Source: Pseudomonas anatoliensis (GTDB taxonomy: Bacteria; Pseudomonadota; Gammaproteobacteria; Pseudomonadales; Pseudomonadaceae). From it: a stretch of 64,000 nt of DNA. This document shows positions 33,043-42,615 of this stretch, piece after piece (positions within the stretch are counted from its first letter, which is position 1; every line of letters starts with the position of its first letter). Below the pieces are notes generated by a model. That model saw only the letters and a list, made by a program, of their open reading frames with translations, did no database searches and was not told the DNA's origin. The position numbers and the translations under genes are program-made. The stretch covers positions 310,001 to 374,000 of the forward strand of contig NZ_JACVHC010000005.1 in NCBI RefSeq assembly GCF_017976235.1, given 5' to 3'.

Positions 33043-34143
33043 TTAACCTTTAAGCTGAGCCAGGGCGCGGTAATCCGCTCCCAGCGTGGCCTGTAGAACC
33101 TCTTTCGGATAATCGTCGGTCACTACCGCTTCGCCCATCCGGCGCAGCAGCACCAGGCGCAGACGACCGTCGATCACTTTTTTGTCGATTGCCATGTGTT
33201 CAAGAAAATCGGCTTCGCTCATTTCAGAAGGCGGAATCACTGGCAGGCCGGCCCGCTGAAACAGACGAATGCCGCGATCGCGCTCCTGCTCGCTGATCCA
33301 GCCCAGACGCGCAGACATCTCCAGCGCCATCACGGTGCCAGCCGCCACCGCCTCACCATGCAACCAGACACCATAGCCCATGTGGGTCTCGATGGCGTGG
33401 CCGAAGGTGTGGCCGAGGTTGAGCGTGGCGCGTACGCCGGTTTCCTTTTCATCGGCGCCGACCACCGCAGCCTTGGCTGCGCAGGAGCGCTCGATGGCGT
33501 AAGTCAGGGCTGTTTGATCCAGCGCGCGCAAGGCGTCGACGTTGTCTTCGAGCCAGCCGAGGAACGGCTCGTCGCAGATCAGACCGTACTTGATGACCTC
33601 AGCCAGACCCGCCGACAGCTCGCGTGGTGGAAGGGTTTTCAGGGACGTCGTATCGATCAGCACCACGTTCGGCTGGTAGAACGCGCCGACCATGTTCTTG
33701 CCCAGCGGATGGTTGATCCCGGTTTTGCCGCCCACCGACGAATCGACCTGGGACAGCAACGTGGTGGGGATCTGGATGAAGTCGACGCCGCGTTGATAGC
33801 AGGCAGCAGCGAAACCGGCCATGTCGCCGATCACACCGCCGCCGAGGGCGATCACGGTGGTACGGCGGTCATGACGGGCGGTCAGCAAACCGTCGAAGAT
33901 CAGTTGCAGGGTTTCCCAGTTCTTGAAGGCTTCGCCGTCCGGCAACACCACGGAAATAACCGAGAACTGCGCCAGGCTGCGCGTCAGACGTTCGAGATAG
34001 AGCGGCGCAACGGTCTCATTGGAGATGATTGCCACCTGACGCCCGTGGATATGCGGAGCCAGCAACTCGGGCTGATCCAACAAACCTTCGCCAATATGAA
34101 TCGGGTAGCTGCGCTCGCCTAGATCGACCTTGAGTGTCTGCAT
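33043..34143 (-). CDS. aroB: 3-dehydroquinate synthase
   Basis: A 366-residue NAD- and metal-dependent enzyme that converts DAHP to 3-dehydroquinate, step two of the shikimate pathway. Visible signatures are the NAD-binding ALGGGVIGDMAGFAAA, the QIPTTLLSQVDSSVGGKTGIN block with the catalytic lysine, and the zinc-binding residues in LNLGHTFGHAIE. It lies 151 bases downstream of aroK on the same strand. Confidence 0.97.
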   Translation of the reverse strand: MQTLKVDLGERSYPIHIGEGLLDQPELLAPHIHGRQVAIISNETVAPLYLERLTRSLAQFSVISVVLPDGEAFKNWETLQLIFDGLLTARHDRRTTVIALGGGVIGDMAGFAAACYQRGVDFIQIPTTLLSQVDSSVGGKTGINHPLGKNMVGAFYQPNVVLIDTTSLKTLPPRELSAGLAEVIKYGLICDEPFLGWLEDNVDALRALDQTALTYAIERSCAAKAAVVGADEKETGVRATLNLGHTFGHAIETHMGYGVWLHGEAVAAGTVMALEMSARLGWISEQERDRGIRLFQRAGLPVIPPSEMSEADFLEHMAIDKKVIDGRLRLVLLRRMGEAVVTDDYPKEVLQATLGADYRALAQLKG

Positions 34144-34294
34144 GTGTCCCCACAGTGAAGATGGAAGCAGGCGTCCTGCCCTGAATTATTGGTTACTGCG
34201 GCCTGTAGCGGGTATGACGCCGCCGGCACGCCATCCGCCACAACCTTGGCGGGCTGTGACAGGACGCCGAGGATAGCGCATTTCGGGCGATGCT

Positions 34295-34813
34295 TTAACG
34301 GGGAGGAAGCTGCGCCAGACGGTCGAGAATGTCGAGCACTACCATGCGCGGCGGCCGTTCGTCGGTTTCCACCACCAGATCGGCAATTTCCCGATAGAGC
34401 GGATCACGGATGGCGAGCAGGTCACGCAGGGTTTTCGCCGGATCGGCGGTGCGCAGCAACGGTCGATTGCGATCGCGGGACGTGCGGCCGACCTGCTGTT
34501 CGACGGAGGCGTGCAGATACACCACGCGCCCGCCGTCATGCAGGGCCTTGCGGTTGGCGTCGCGCATGACCGCGCCCCCACCGGTCGCCAACACCACGCC
34601 GTCGAACTCGCACAGCTCGGCGATCATCGCCTGCTCGCGGTCACGAAAGCCCGGCTCGCCTTCCTTGTCGAAGATCCACGGGATATTGGCGCCCGTGCGC
34701 AGTTCAATTTCCTTGTCGGAATCTTTGAACGGCAGGCGCAGCTCTTTGGCCAGTAATCGGCCGATGGTGCTTTTGCCAGCACCCATCGGACCTACAAGAA
34801 TCAAATTTCGCAC
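34295..34813 (-). CDS. aroK: Shikimate kinase
   Basis: A 172-residue P-loop kinase that phosphorylates the 3-hydroxyl of shikimate with ATP. Walker A is GPMGAGKSTIG near residue 8-18; the shikimate-binding DSDKEIE and GGGAVM motifs follow. It starts four bases before the end of pilQ, so it is in the pilMNOPQ operon, the classical pil-aroKB-damX arrangement. Confidence 0.96.
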   Translation of the reverse strand: MRNLILVGPMGAGKSTIGRLLAKELRLPFKDSDKEIELRTGANIPWIFDKEGEPGFRDREQAMIAELCEFDGVVLATGGGAVMRDANRKALHDGGRVVYLHASVEQQVGRTSRDRNRPLLRTADPAKTLRDLLAIRDPLYREIADLVVETDERPPRMVVLDILDRLAQLPPR

Positions 34814-34817
34814 AGAA

Positions 34818-36896
34818 TCAACGACTCACAGCAATCGCCTGGTTATTCATGATACGCGGAGTGAGAAATACCAGCAGCTCGGATTTTTTCTCCGAAACCA
34901 CATCACGCCGGAAAAGGCGGCCAAGATACGGCACATCGCCAAGAAATGGCACCTTATCTACGACCTTGCTTTGAGTATTTGAGAAAACACCCCCAATCAC
35001 GATGGTTTCGCCGTCATTGACCAGCACTTTGGCGTTGACCTCGTTCTTTTTGATCGGCGGCACATCCTGCACTTTGTTCAGGTAGTCCGGCTCGTCCTTG
35101 GTGACCTTGACCTCCATGATGATGCGGTTGTCCGGAGTGATCTGCGGGGTCACTTCCAGCGACAGCGAAGCCTCCTTGAACGACACCGACGTGGCGCCGC
35201 TGGAGCTGGCTTCCTGGTAAGGAATCTCGGTGCCTTTGAGGATCTTCGCGGTCTCTTTGTCGGAGGTGACCACTTTGGGCTGCGAAACGATTTCGCCGTT
35301 ACCGGTCTTCTCCATGGCCGTCAGTTCCAGATCGAGCAGAACGTTGTCGGTAATGAATGCGATGCCGATCCCGGAAGTGTTGCCGACGGTCCCCATGTCG
35401 ACGAACGGCGAGTTGGTACTGGTGCTGCCCGGCGTGCCGATGGTGGTTGATGAACCGTTGACCCCGGAAGCATTCCAGTTGCCCTTGTTCTGGATCGAAC
35501 CGCCCCAGCGCACCCCCAGACTCTTGTCGTAATCGACGTTGGCCTCGACGATGCGCGCCTCGATCATCACCTGACGCACGGGAATATCCAGTTGCGCCAC
35601 GATCCGCCGCAGCTCGTCGAGACGATCCTGAGTCTGGTAGGCAATGATGTTGTTGGTCCGATCGTCGACAGTGATTGATCCACGCTCGTCGATCTTGGCC
35701 TCGGCGCTTGTTACCGACTGGAACAGCTTGGCGATGTCGGCAGCCTTGGCGTAGTTCACCTGCAACAGCTCACGACGCAGCGGCGCCAGTTCGGCGATCT
35801 GCTTCTGCGACTCCAGCTCCTGACGTTCGCGCGCGGCGATTTCATCGGCCGGGGCCACCAGCAGCACATTACCGATCTTGCGTTTATCCAGGCCCTTGGT
35901 TTTCAGCACCAGATCCAGCGCCTGATCCCACGGCACGTTTTGCAAACGCAGGGTGATGCCGCCCTGCACCGTGTCGCTCGCCACCAGATTGAGGTTGGTG
36001 AAGTCGGCGATCAGTTGCAGCACCGAGCGCACGTCAATGTCCTGGAAGTTCAGCGAGAGCTTTTCACCGACATAGGCCTGACGATCGGCGTTGCGTTTTT
36101 GCAGGTCGTCGACGGTCATCGGGCGAATGCTGACGGTCAGCTTGTTGTCGGTCTGGAACGTGGAGTAGTCAAAGGTGCCGCTGGGCTCGACGGTAATGAC
36201 CGTGCGATCACCGGTTACGCCGGCGTTGACGAATTGCACCGGCGTGGCGAAATCCTTGACGTCGAGACGCACCCGCAGCTTTTCCGGCAATTGCGTACGG
36301 GCAAAGCTGAGGATGATCTTGCCGTCATGCTCCTGGATATCAGGGGCGATGGTCGGGTCGGACAGGTCGATGACGACATTGCCCTCGCCCGCAGTACCAC
36401 GCTGAAAATCCACACCGCGAATGGCGCGGGATTTCGGTACGAACGCCTTGGCGGGTGCCGCCGCAGCAGTCGCCGCACGCGGTGCAACCACTGCCGGTCG
36501 CGGCGCCTTGACCGGCGCGCCCTGACCGACCACCACGAACAGATTGTTGCCCTCGACCCGAGTGTCGTAAGGCGCCAATTGCGTGAGGCTGACAATCAGC
36601 CGGGTGCGGTCCTTGGCTTCAACCACCGTGGCCGTGCGTGCATTGCCACTGCCCAGATCGAGATTTTTGCTCGCCAACTGACTCGCCACACCGGGCAAGT
36701 CCAGGGCAATTCGCGCCGGTGACTCGGTGGTGTAACCCTTGGGCTGCGGCGGCGGGCCGTCGAACGACAGCTTCAGTTCGACGCGATCACCCGGCAACGC
36801 CGCCACATTCAGCGCCTTCAAGTTGGCCGCCTGTACCATCGGTGACAACAGCGCTATCCATAGCGAAAAACCGAGGGTGGAGAAAATCCTGTTCAT
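34818..36896 (-). CDS. pilQ: Type IV pilus secretin
   Basis: A 692-residue outer membrane secretin, the pore through which the pilus passes. Residues 1-23 are a signal peptide. One or two AMIN domains (about 27-250) bind peptidoglycan; a secretin/TonB short N-terminal domain and N-type domain follow, and residues about 440-690 form the secretin core with VMIEARIVEANVDYDKSLGV, EIVSQPKVVTSDKETAKI and the VPFLGDVPYLGRLFR signature. Last of the five assembly genes, 13 bases after pilP. Confidence 0.96.
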   Translation of the reverse strand: MNRIFSTLGFSLWIALLSPMVQAANLKALNVAALPGDRVELKLSFDGPPPQPKGYTTESPARIALDLPGVASQLASKNLDLGSGNARTATVVEAKDRTRLIVSLTQLAPYDTRVEGNNLFVVVGQGAPVKAPRPAVVAPRAATAAAAPAKAFVPKSRAIRGVDFQRGTAGEGNVVIDLSDPTIAPDIQEHDGKIILSFARTQLPEKLRVRLDVKDFATPVQFVNAGVTGDRTVITVEPSGTFDYSTFQTDNKLTVSIRPMTVDDLQKRNADRQAYVGEKLSLNFQDIDVRSVLQLIADFTNLNLVASDTVQGGITLRLQNVPWDQALDLVLKTKGLDKRKIGNVLLVAPADEIAARERQELESQKQIAELAPLRRELLQVNYAKAADIAKLFQSVTSAEAKIDERGSITVDDRTNNIIAYQTQDRLDELRRIVAQLDIPVRQVMIEARIVEANVDYDKSLGVRWGGSIQNKGNWNASGVNGSSTTIGTPGSTSTNSPFVDMGTVGNTSGIGIAFITDNVLLDLELTAMEKTGNGEIVSQPKVVTSDKETAKILKGTEIPYQEASSSGATSVSFKEASLSLEVTPQITPDNRIIMEVKVTKDEPDYLNKVQDVPPIKKNEVNAKVLVNDGETIVIGGVFSNTQSKVVDKVPFLGDVPYLGRLFRRDVVSEKKSELLVFLTPRIMNNQAIAVSR

Positions 36897-36909
36897 TGTT
36901 CGACTTCCA

Positions 36910-37437
36910 CTATGAATGCTCTTTCAAAGGAATGGTGCGCGGACGTTCCAGCCAGGCGCCTTCGCCGTCGGGCACGATTTCAACCACATCGACCTGGGTG
37001 GCGCTGATGGCGACAATGCGGCCATCGTTGCGCCCCAGGTAATCGCCGACCTTCAGGCGATGCACGCCGCCGGCGCCACGCAACAGCGCGAAGGAACCGG
37101 AAGCATTGGCAATCGTGCCGACCATCTCGAACTGCTCGATGTTGAAACCTTCGAGGTATTGCTTAACCCGGGCGGGGTCGGGTTTGACGTTGCGTGAACC
37201 ACGCTGCTGCCCGGCCAGATCGACGCGCACCTGCCGCGAGAACGGACTGCGCAGGTTGGCAGCGCTGTAAGTGAATGTTGGGTAAGACCGGAATGTCGGG
37301 GTTGGTTCAATTTTGCCTGGCGGACGCAAGCGCACTTCATTCATGTAGGCGTCGAGGTCGTTGAAGTCATTGCTGCCACCACAGCCGCTCAATGCCAGCA
37401 GGGCCATCAAGCCGGCGGAATAACGAACGAGGGTCAT
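36910..37437 (-). CDS. pilP: Type IV pilus lipoprotein
   Basis: A 175-residue inner-membrane lipoprotein. The signal peptide ends in the lipobox LALSGC (cysteine at about residue 19). The mature part has a disordered linker and a C-terminal beta domain (LKVGDYLGRNDGRI) that contacts the PilQ secretin, linking it to PilN/PilO. The start overlaps the pilO stop by four bases. Confidence 0.95.
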   Translation of the reverse strand: MTLVRYSAGLMALLALSGCGGSNDFNDLDAYMNEVRLRPPGKIEPTPTFRSYPTFTYSAANLRSPFSRQVRVDLAGQQRGSRNVKPDPARVKQYLEGFNIEQFEMVGTIANASGSFALLRGAGGVHRLKVGDYLGRNDGRIVAISATQVDVVEIVPDGEGAWLERPRTIPLKEHS

Positions 37438-38057
37438 TTCTGCAGCCCCTTGTCGTTATAGCGGTAGGTCTTGGCGAGGATACTCATGCGCAACTTCGAC
37501 CCACCCTCTTTGCTGGCCGGGGCCAATTCGAAATCATGCAGGGTAACGATGCGCGGCAATCCGGCCACGCCGCTGACGAACGTCGCGAGGTCGTGGTAGG
37601 CGCCGGTGACGGTAATCTGGATCGGTAGCTCGATGTAAAACTGCTGGGTAACCTCCGGCAGCAGTTTGATTTCTTCGAACTCAAGACCACTGCCCAAACC
37701 CGTACGCGTGATGTCCTCGAGCAAGCCCGGCACTTCGGTGTCGCTGGGCAACTGGCGCAGCAGCACGCCGAAGGAGTTTTCCATCTCCTTCATCTGCTGG
37801 GTGTACAGCTCCAGATTGGCTGAAATGTGTGCCTTGCTGGCAAACTGTTGCTTGAGCGTGGCCTCTTCTTCACGCTTGAGCTCCAGCTGGTTTTGCATGT
37901 CGCTGATGAAAAAGTTATAGCCAAATGCCAATACCAGCACCATCAACAGCGCCCCGGCGATGGCTTTGACCGCGCCCGGCCACGACCCGATGTTGCTGGT
38001 GTCCAGATCGTTGAAATCGATATTGCGCAGACTCTCCAGCCATTCGGACGGCTTCAT
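37434..38057 (-). CDS. pilO: Type IV pilus inner membrane protein PilO
   Basis: A 207-residue protein with one membrane helix at about residues 26-47, then a coiled coil (QNQLELKREEEATLKQQF) and a ferredoxin-like periplasmic domain. It pairs with PilN in the alignment subcomplex. Overlaps pilN and pilP by four bases each. Confidence 0.95.
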   Translation of the reverse strand: MKPSEWLESLRNIDFNDLDTSNIGSWPGAVKAIAGALLMVLVLAFGYNFFISDMQNQLELKREEEATLKQQFASKAHISANLELYTQQMKEMENSFGVLLRQLPSDTEVPGLLEDITRTGLGSGLEFEEIKLLPEVTQQFYIELPIQITVTGAYHDLATFVSGVAGLPRIVTLHDFELAPASKEGGSKLRMSILAKTYRYNDKGLQK

Positions 38058-38620
38058 TGCGCGTCCTCCACAATCTTCGGCTGGGTCTGACGAACGGTCA
38101 GTTGAAAGACGTTGGTCTGCTCCACCTGATCGGCACTGGTCGCTTTGACTTCAGTGAGGCTTGCCGCGTCGAACCAGTCGGACGCGTCCAGATTGCGCAT
38201 CAGTTCGGAGACGCGGTTGTTCGACTCCGCCGCACCGCTGATCGACAAGGTTTTACCGACCATCTTCACGTCAGTGAAATACACGCCGTCGGGCAAGGTG
38301 CGCGCCAGTTGATCGAAGATTCGGCCGCTGACCTGCCGGTTGCCTTGCAAGTCCTGGATAATGCGCATGCGCTCGACCAGTTGCTGGCGATGAGCCTTGA
38401 GTTCACTGATCTGCTTGATCCGTTCGTCGACCACGGCAATCTGCTTGCCGATGTAGTCGTTGCGCGCCACTTGCCGGGCGATGGCCGCGTTGATGATCTG
38501 ATCGGCAATGAACACCGCACCGATCGAACCGACCACCACGCCGGTCAGCGCCAGCAGGAAGCGTTTGCGCCGCTCTTCGCGGCGCTCCTCGCGCCAAGGT
38601 AAAAGGTTGATCCGCGCCAT
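38054..38620 (-). CDS. pilN: Type IV pilus inner membrane protein PilN
   Basis: A 188-residue bitopic protein. The first residues MARINLLPWREERR contain the conserved INLLPWR tail that binds the cytoplasmic PilM; a membrane helix follows at about 24-44, then a coiled coil and a periplasmic ferredoxin-like domain. It shares a base with the pilM stop. Confidence 0.96.
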   Translation of the reverse strand: MARINLLPWREERREERRKRFLLALTGVVVGSIGAVFIADQIINAAIARQVARNDYIGKQIAVVDERIKQISELKAHRQQLVERMRIIQDLQGNRQVSGRIFDQLARTLPDGVYFTDVKMVGKTLSISGAAESNNRVSELMRNLDASDWFDAASLTEVKATSADQVEQTNVFQLTVRQTQPKIVEDAQ

Positions 38621-39684
38621 CAGTCGAAACTCCTGAGCGCGAGCCCGCAGGCGATCATCAAGGCCGGCGCGTCACTGGCCAGGGCCCCGGCGTTGACCTT
38701 GCTGCTCAGGGCCATATTGGAAAACGGATTAGCCACTTGGGTCGGTGTATCCAGGCGCTGTTCGATCAGCCGATCCAGCCCCGGCACCGACGCCGTGCCG
38801 CCGGCGAGCAGAATATGATCGACGGCGTTGTACTGACCGGAAGCGAAGAAAAACTGCAAAGAACGCGATACCTGCTGTACCAGCGCCTCGCGAAACGGCT
38901 GCAACACTTCGCTGACGTAGTCGTCGGGCAGACCACCCTGTTTTTTCGCCAGCCCCGCCTGCTCGACGGTCAGACCATAACGACGCTGGATCTCCTCGGT
39001 CAGTTGCCGGCCGCCGAACAACTGCTCGCGGGTGTAGATGATTTTTCCGTTGTGCAGGACGCTGAGGGTGGTCATGGTGGCGCCGATGTCGACCACCGCC
39101 ACGGTCAAACGCTCTTGAGAAGCCGCCAGCTGCGTCGCGAGCAAGCCGAACGAGCGCTCCAGCGCATACGCTTCGACATCCACCACCCGCGCGGTCAGCC
39201 CGGCCAGCGCCAGTGCCGCTTCACGGACTTCGACGTTTTCCTTGCGACAGGCCGCCAGCAATACGTTGACCCGCTCGGGGTTACGCGGCGACACGCCCTG
39301 AACCTCGAAGTCGATGGCGACTTCGTCCAGCGGATAGGGAATGTATTGGTCGGCTTCAATCTTGAGCTGGTTTTCCAGTTCATCGTCGGAAAGCCCCGCG
39401 TCCATCTCGATGATCTTGGTGATCACCGCGGAACCGGCCACCGCCACCGCCACGCTTCTCAGCCCGGTGCGCGCCTTGGCCAGAACCCGGGTCAGGGCCT
39501 GACCCACGCCTTCGAGCTCGGCGATATTTTTTTCGACCACGGCGTTCGGCGGCAGCGGCTCCACCGCATAAGCCTCGACCCGGTAGCGATCACCCTGACG
39601 ACTCAGTTCCAGCAGCTTCACCGACGTGGAGCTGATGTCGATCCCCAGTAACGCATTGGTCTTTTTATTGAAGAGTCCCAGCAC
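38620..39684 (-). CDS. pilM: Type IV pilus assembly ATPase-like protein PilM
   Basis: A 354-residue actin-like cytoplasmic protein. The first phosphate-loop region LLGIDISSTSVKLLEL and the second, VVDIGATMTTLSVL, are those of the FtsA/PilM fold, with an adenosine-binding LAGGTASVPGL near the C-terminus. It recruits PilN at the inner membrane. First gene of pilMNOPQ. The GTG at 39684 gives the usual family N-terminus LGLFNKK; TTG 39690 is the upstream alternative. AGGGA lies 8-13 bases before. Confidence 0.95.
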   Translation of the reverse strand: MLGLFNKKTNALLGIDISSTSVKLLELSRQGDRYRVEAYAVEPLPPNAVVEKNIAELEGVGQALTRVLAKARTGLRSVAVAVAGSAVITKIIEMDAGLSDDELENQLKIEADQYIPYPLDEVAIDFEVQGVSPRNPERVNVLLAACRKENVEVREAALALAGLTARVVDVEAYALERSFGLLATQLAASQERLTVAVVDIGATMTTLSVLHNGKIIYTREQLFGGRQLTEEIQRRYGLTVEQAGLAKKQGGLPDDYVSEVLQPFREALVQQVSRSLQFFFASGQYNAVDHILLAGGTASVPGLDRLIEQRLDTPTQVANPFSNMALSSKVNAGALASDAPALMIACGLALRSFD

Positions 39685-39752
39685 TACCAATTCCCTATGA
39701 CTTTCCGTGAGTTACGGACTCTGTAATACACATTGCGTTCCTTCACCCCGTC

Positions 39753-39798
39753 TTGACAGAAGCGCAAATGACGCCCCCAGCAGAAAAGTGCTTATAAT
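39753..39798 (+). promoter_or_regulatory. Possible ponA promoter elements
   Basis: A perfect TATAAT lies at 39793-39798, about 100 bases before the ponA start, in the space divergent from pilM. A perfect TTGACA is at 39753-39758, but the 34-base gap is too long for one sigma-70 promoter. A weaker ATGACG at 39768-39773 leaves 19 bases and is the better pairing. Not certain. Confidence 0.35.
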
Positions 39799-39900
39799 GC
39801 CCAGCGATTTTTTCCGCTTTTTACTGCCTGCGCGGACAGTTCTGTGTGTAGCCGGAACCCCGTCGCCAAATTCATTTTTTGCCCTGGATGTCCAAAAGCC

Positions 39901-42348
39901 TTGATTCGTTTGCTGAAATTTTTCGGTTGGTCCATCGTCGCCGTTTTCTGCGGACTGCTTTTAGCTCTCAGCGGCGCGTATCTTTACCTTAGTCCGGGTT
40001 TGCCGTCCGTGGAGGCTCTGAGAAGCATTCAGTTGCAGATTCCCCTGCGGGTCTACAGCAGCGACGACAAGTTGATCGCAGAGTTTGGCGAAATGCGCCG
40101 TACTCCGATCCGTTTCGCCGACATTCCCCCCAATTTCATTAATGCGTTACTAAGTGCTGAAGACGACAATTTCGCCAACCACTACGGCGTCGATCCGAGC
40201 AGCCTGATGCGTGCCGCGACCCAACTGGTCAAGAGCGGTCACATTCAATCGGGCGGCAGCACCATCACCATGCAGGTGGCGAAGAACTTCTTCCTCTCCA
40301 GCGAACGCAGCTTCTCGCGCAAAACCACTGAAATTCTTCTGGCCTTGCAGATCGAACGGCAGCTGACCAAGGACGAGATCCTTGAGCTGTACGTGAACAA
40401 GATCTATCTGGGCAACCGCGCCTACGGCATCGAGGCAGCGGCGCAGGTGTATTACGGCAAGTCGATCCGCGACGTCAGCCTGGCGCAGATGGCGATGATC
40501 GCCGGCCTGCCGAAAGCCCCTTCGCGCTTCAATCCACTGGCCAACCCGGCGCGCAGTAAAGAGCGTCGCGACTGGATCCTGGGGCGCATGTACAAACTCG
40601 GCAAGATCACCGAGCCGGAGTACACCGCCGCGATCAACGAGCCGCTGAACGCCAGCTATCACGTGCCAACCCCGGAAGTGAACGCACCGTACATTGCCGA
40701 AATGGCCCGTGCCGAAATGGTCGGCCGCTATGGCAGCGACGCCTACACCGAGGGTTTCCGGGTCACCACCACGGTGCCGAGCAACCTGCAGGAAATGGCC
40801 AACACCGCGCTGCATGAAGGCTTGATGACCTACGATCAGCGGCACGGCTACCGTGGCCCCGAATCGCGCCTGCCGGGCAAGACCCGCGAGGCCTGGGCAA
40901 CCGAGCTGACCAAACAACGCACCATCAGCAGCCTTGAGCCGGCCATCGTCACTCAGGTCGACAAAAATGGCCTGCAAGTGCTGACCCGCACCGGCGAAGA
41001 ACATGTCGCGTGGGACACCATGAAGTGGGCGCGACCGTTCCTTAATACCAACAGCATGGGCGCCAACCCGCGCCAGCCGTCGGATGTCGCGCAGATCGGT
41101 GATCTGATCCGCGTGCAGCGCCAGAAAGACAATTCGCTGAAATTCAGCCAGATTCCCCAGGCGCAAGGCGCGCTAGTGTCGCTGGATCCGCAGAACGGCG
41201 CGATCCGCTCGCTGGTCGGCGGCTTTGCTTTCGAGCAGAGCAATTACAACCGCGCCATGCAGGCCAAGCGTCAGCCGGGCTCGAGCTTCAAGCCGTTCGT
41301 CTACAGCGCTGCGCTGGACAACGGTTATACCGCCGCGACGCTGGTCAACGACGCCCCCATCGTGTTCGTCGACGAGTACCTGGACAAGGTCTGGCGCCCG
41401 AAGAACGACACCAACACCTTCCTCGGCCCGATCCGCTTGCGTGAAGCGCTGTACAAGTCGCGCAACCTCGTTTCGATCCGCCTGCTGCAAGCAATGGGCG
41501 TAAGCAAGACCATCGACTACATCACCCGCTTCGGCTTCAACAAGCAGGACTTGCCACCGAACCTGTCGCTGGCGCTGGGTACCGCAACGCTGACGCCGAT
41601 GGAGATCGCCACCGGTTGGGCCACGTTCGCCAACGGTGGCTACAAGGTCGCGCCGTTCATCATCGACAAGATCGAAAGCCGCAATGGCGACACGCTGTTC
41701 GTCGCCAATCCGCCGACCGTTCCGCAGGGTGCCTCGGCCACTGACGGCCTCGCGGCGCCGGCCACTGAATCGTTCACGGTCAACGCCGCGCCGGTTCCGG
41801 GTGAAACCCCGGCTAGCGCCGCCGCGCCGCAAACTCCGGCAGTTGCTGAGCGCATCGTCGACGGGCGCACCATTTACATCCTCAACAGCATGCTGCAAGA
41901 CGTCATCAAGCGCGGCACGGGGCGTCGTGCGCTAGCCTTGGGCCGCAGCGACATCGCCGGCAAAACCGGTACCACCAACGAATCGAAAGATGCGTGGTTC
42001 TCCGGTTACAACGCCGATTACGTGACCACGGTCTGGACCGGTTTCGATCAGCCGGAAAGCCTCGGTCGCCGCGAGTTCGGCGGCACTGTGTCACTGCCGA
42101 TCTGGATGAACTATATGGCGGCCGCCCTCAAGGACAAGCCGCCACACGTGCAGCCTGAGCCGGAAGGTATGCTGAGCCTGCGGGTGGATCCAGCCAGTGG
42201 TCGCGCGGCGACGCCGAGCACGCCGGGAGCCTACTTCGAGCTGTTCAAGGCTGAGGACACGCCACCATCGGTGAATGAGCTGGGGAATGGCTCAGTGCCG
42301 GGCAGTCCGCTGCCGGCGGATGAGCAGGCGCCGATTGATTTGTTCTGA
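39901..42348 (+). CDS. mrcA: Penicillin-binding protein 1A
   Basis: A bifunctional peptidoglycan synthase of about 815 residues (also called ponA). A membrane helix at about residues 7-30 is followed by the GT51 transglycosylase domain with EDDNFANHYGVD (catalytic Glu) and GGSTITMQVAKN, an OB-type insert, and the transpeptidase domain with SSFK (Ser in the SxxK motif), and KTGTTNESKDAWFSG near the C-terminus. The TTG at 39901 gives the family N-terminus IRLLKFFGW; no ATG stands at that position in frame. Divergent from pilM as in other pseudomonads. Confidence 0.95.
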   Translation: MIRLLKFFGWSIVAVFCGLLLALSGAYLYLSPGLPSVEALRSIQLQIPLRVYSSDDKLIAEFGEMRRTPIRFADIPPNFINALLSAEDDNFANHYGVDPSSLMRAATQLVKSGHIQSGGSTITMQVAKNFFLSSERSFSRKTTEILLALQIERQLTKDEILELYVNKIYLGNRAYGIEAAAQVYYGKSIRDVSLAQMAMIAGLPKAPSRFNPLANPARSKERRDWILGRMYKLGKITEPEYTAAINEPLNASYHVPTPEVNAPYIAEMARAEMVGRYGSDAYTEGFRVTTTVPSNLQEMANTALHEGLMTYDQRHGYRGPESRLPGKTREAWATELTKQRTISSLEPAIVTQVDKNGLQVLTRTGEEHVAWDTMKWARPFLNTNSMGANPRQPSDVAQIGDLIRVQRQKDNSLKFSQIPQAQGALVSLDPQNGAIRSLVGGFAFEQSNYNRAMQAKRQPGSSFKPFVYSAALDNGYTAATLVNDAPIVFVDEYLDKVWRPKNDTNTFLGPIRLREALYKSRNLVSIRLLQAMGVSKTIDYITRFGFNKQDLPPNLSLALGTATLTPMEIATGWATFANGGYKVAPFIIDKIESRNGDTLFVANPPTVPQGASATDGLAAPATESFTVNAAPVPGETPASAAAPQTPAVAERIVDGRTIYILNSMLQDVIKRGTGRRALALGRSDIAGKTGTTNESKDAWFSGYNADYVTTVWTGFDQPESLGRREFGGTVSLPIWMNYMAAALKDKPPHVQPEPEGMLSLRVDPASGRAATPSTPGAYFELFKAEDTPPSVNELGNGSVPGSPLPADEQAPIDLF

Positions 42349-42362
42349 TTCAGCGACCTGAT

Positions 42363-42400
42363 GAAAAGCCCCGCCTTTGTGAGAAGTGCGGGGCTTTTTT
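42363..42400 (+). terminator. Rho-independent terminator of mrcA
   Basis: Stem agccccgc/gcggggct with a 14-base loop and a following run of six T, 15 bases after the stop codon. Confidence 0.88.
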
Positions 42401-42430
42401 GTGCCTGCCATATTTGTAGTGGAGGTATCG

Positions 42431-42531
42431 CCTCATCGCGAGCAGGCTCACTCCTACAAGGGCCGAGGTGAGGCATATATGGAGCGAAGAACACAAAACC
42501 TTGTAGGAGTGAGCCTGCTCGCGATGGCGTC
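42431..42531. repeat. Inverted REP pair (GAGCCTGCTCGCGAT family)
   Basis: Arms 42431-42460 and 42500-42530 are reverse complements around the core gagcctgctcgcgat, 39 bases apart. They lie between the convergent terminators of mrcA and maeB. Confidence 0.9.
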
Positions 42532-42562
42532 CTCACAAACCCCACAAAAACCTCCGCCACAA

Positions 42563-42596
42563 AAAAGCCCCGACTCATAACGAGCCGGGGCTTTTG
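42563..42596 (-). terminator. Rho-independent terminator of maeB
   Basis: Stem agccccg/cggggct with A-run on the left, which is the T-run for the minus strand, 20 bases beyond the maeB stop. Confidence 0.85.
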
Positions 42597-42615
42597 CTTG
42601 AAGCGCTACAACGAC

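Noticed and set aside
39753..39758. TTGACA as the -35 box of the TATAAT at 39793
   Set aside because: A 34-base spacer is about twice the sigma-70 optimum.
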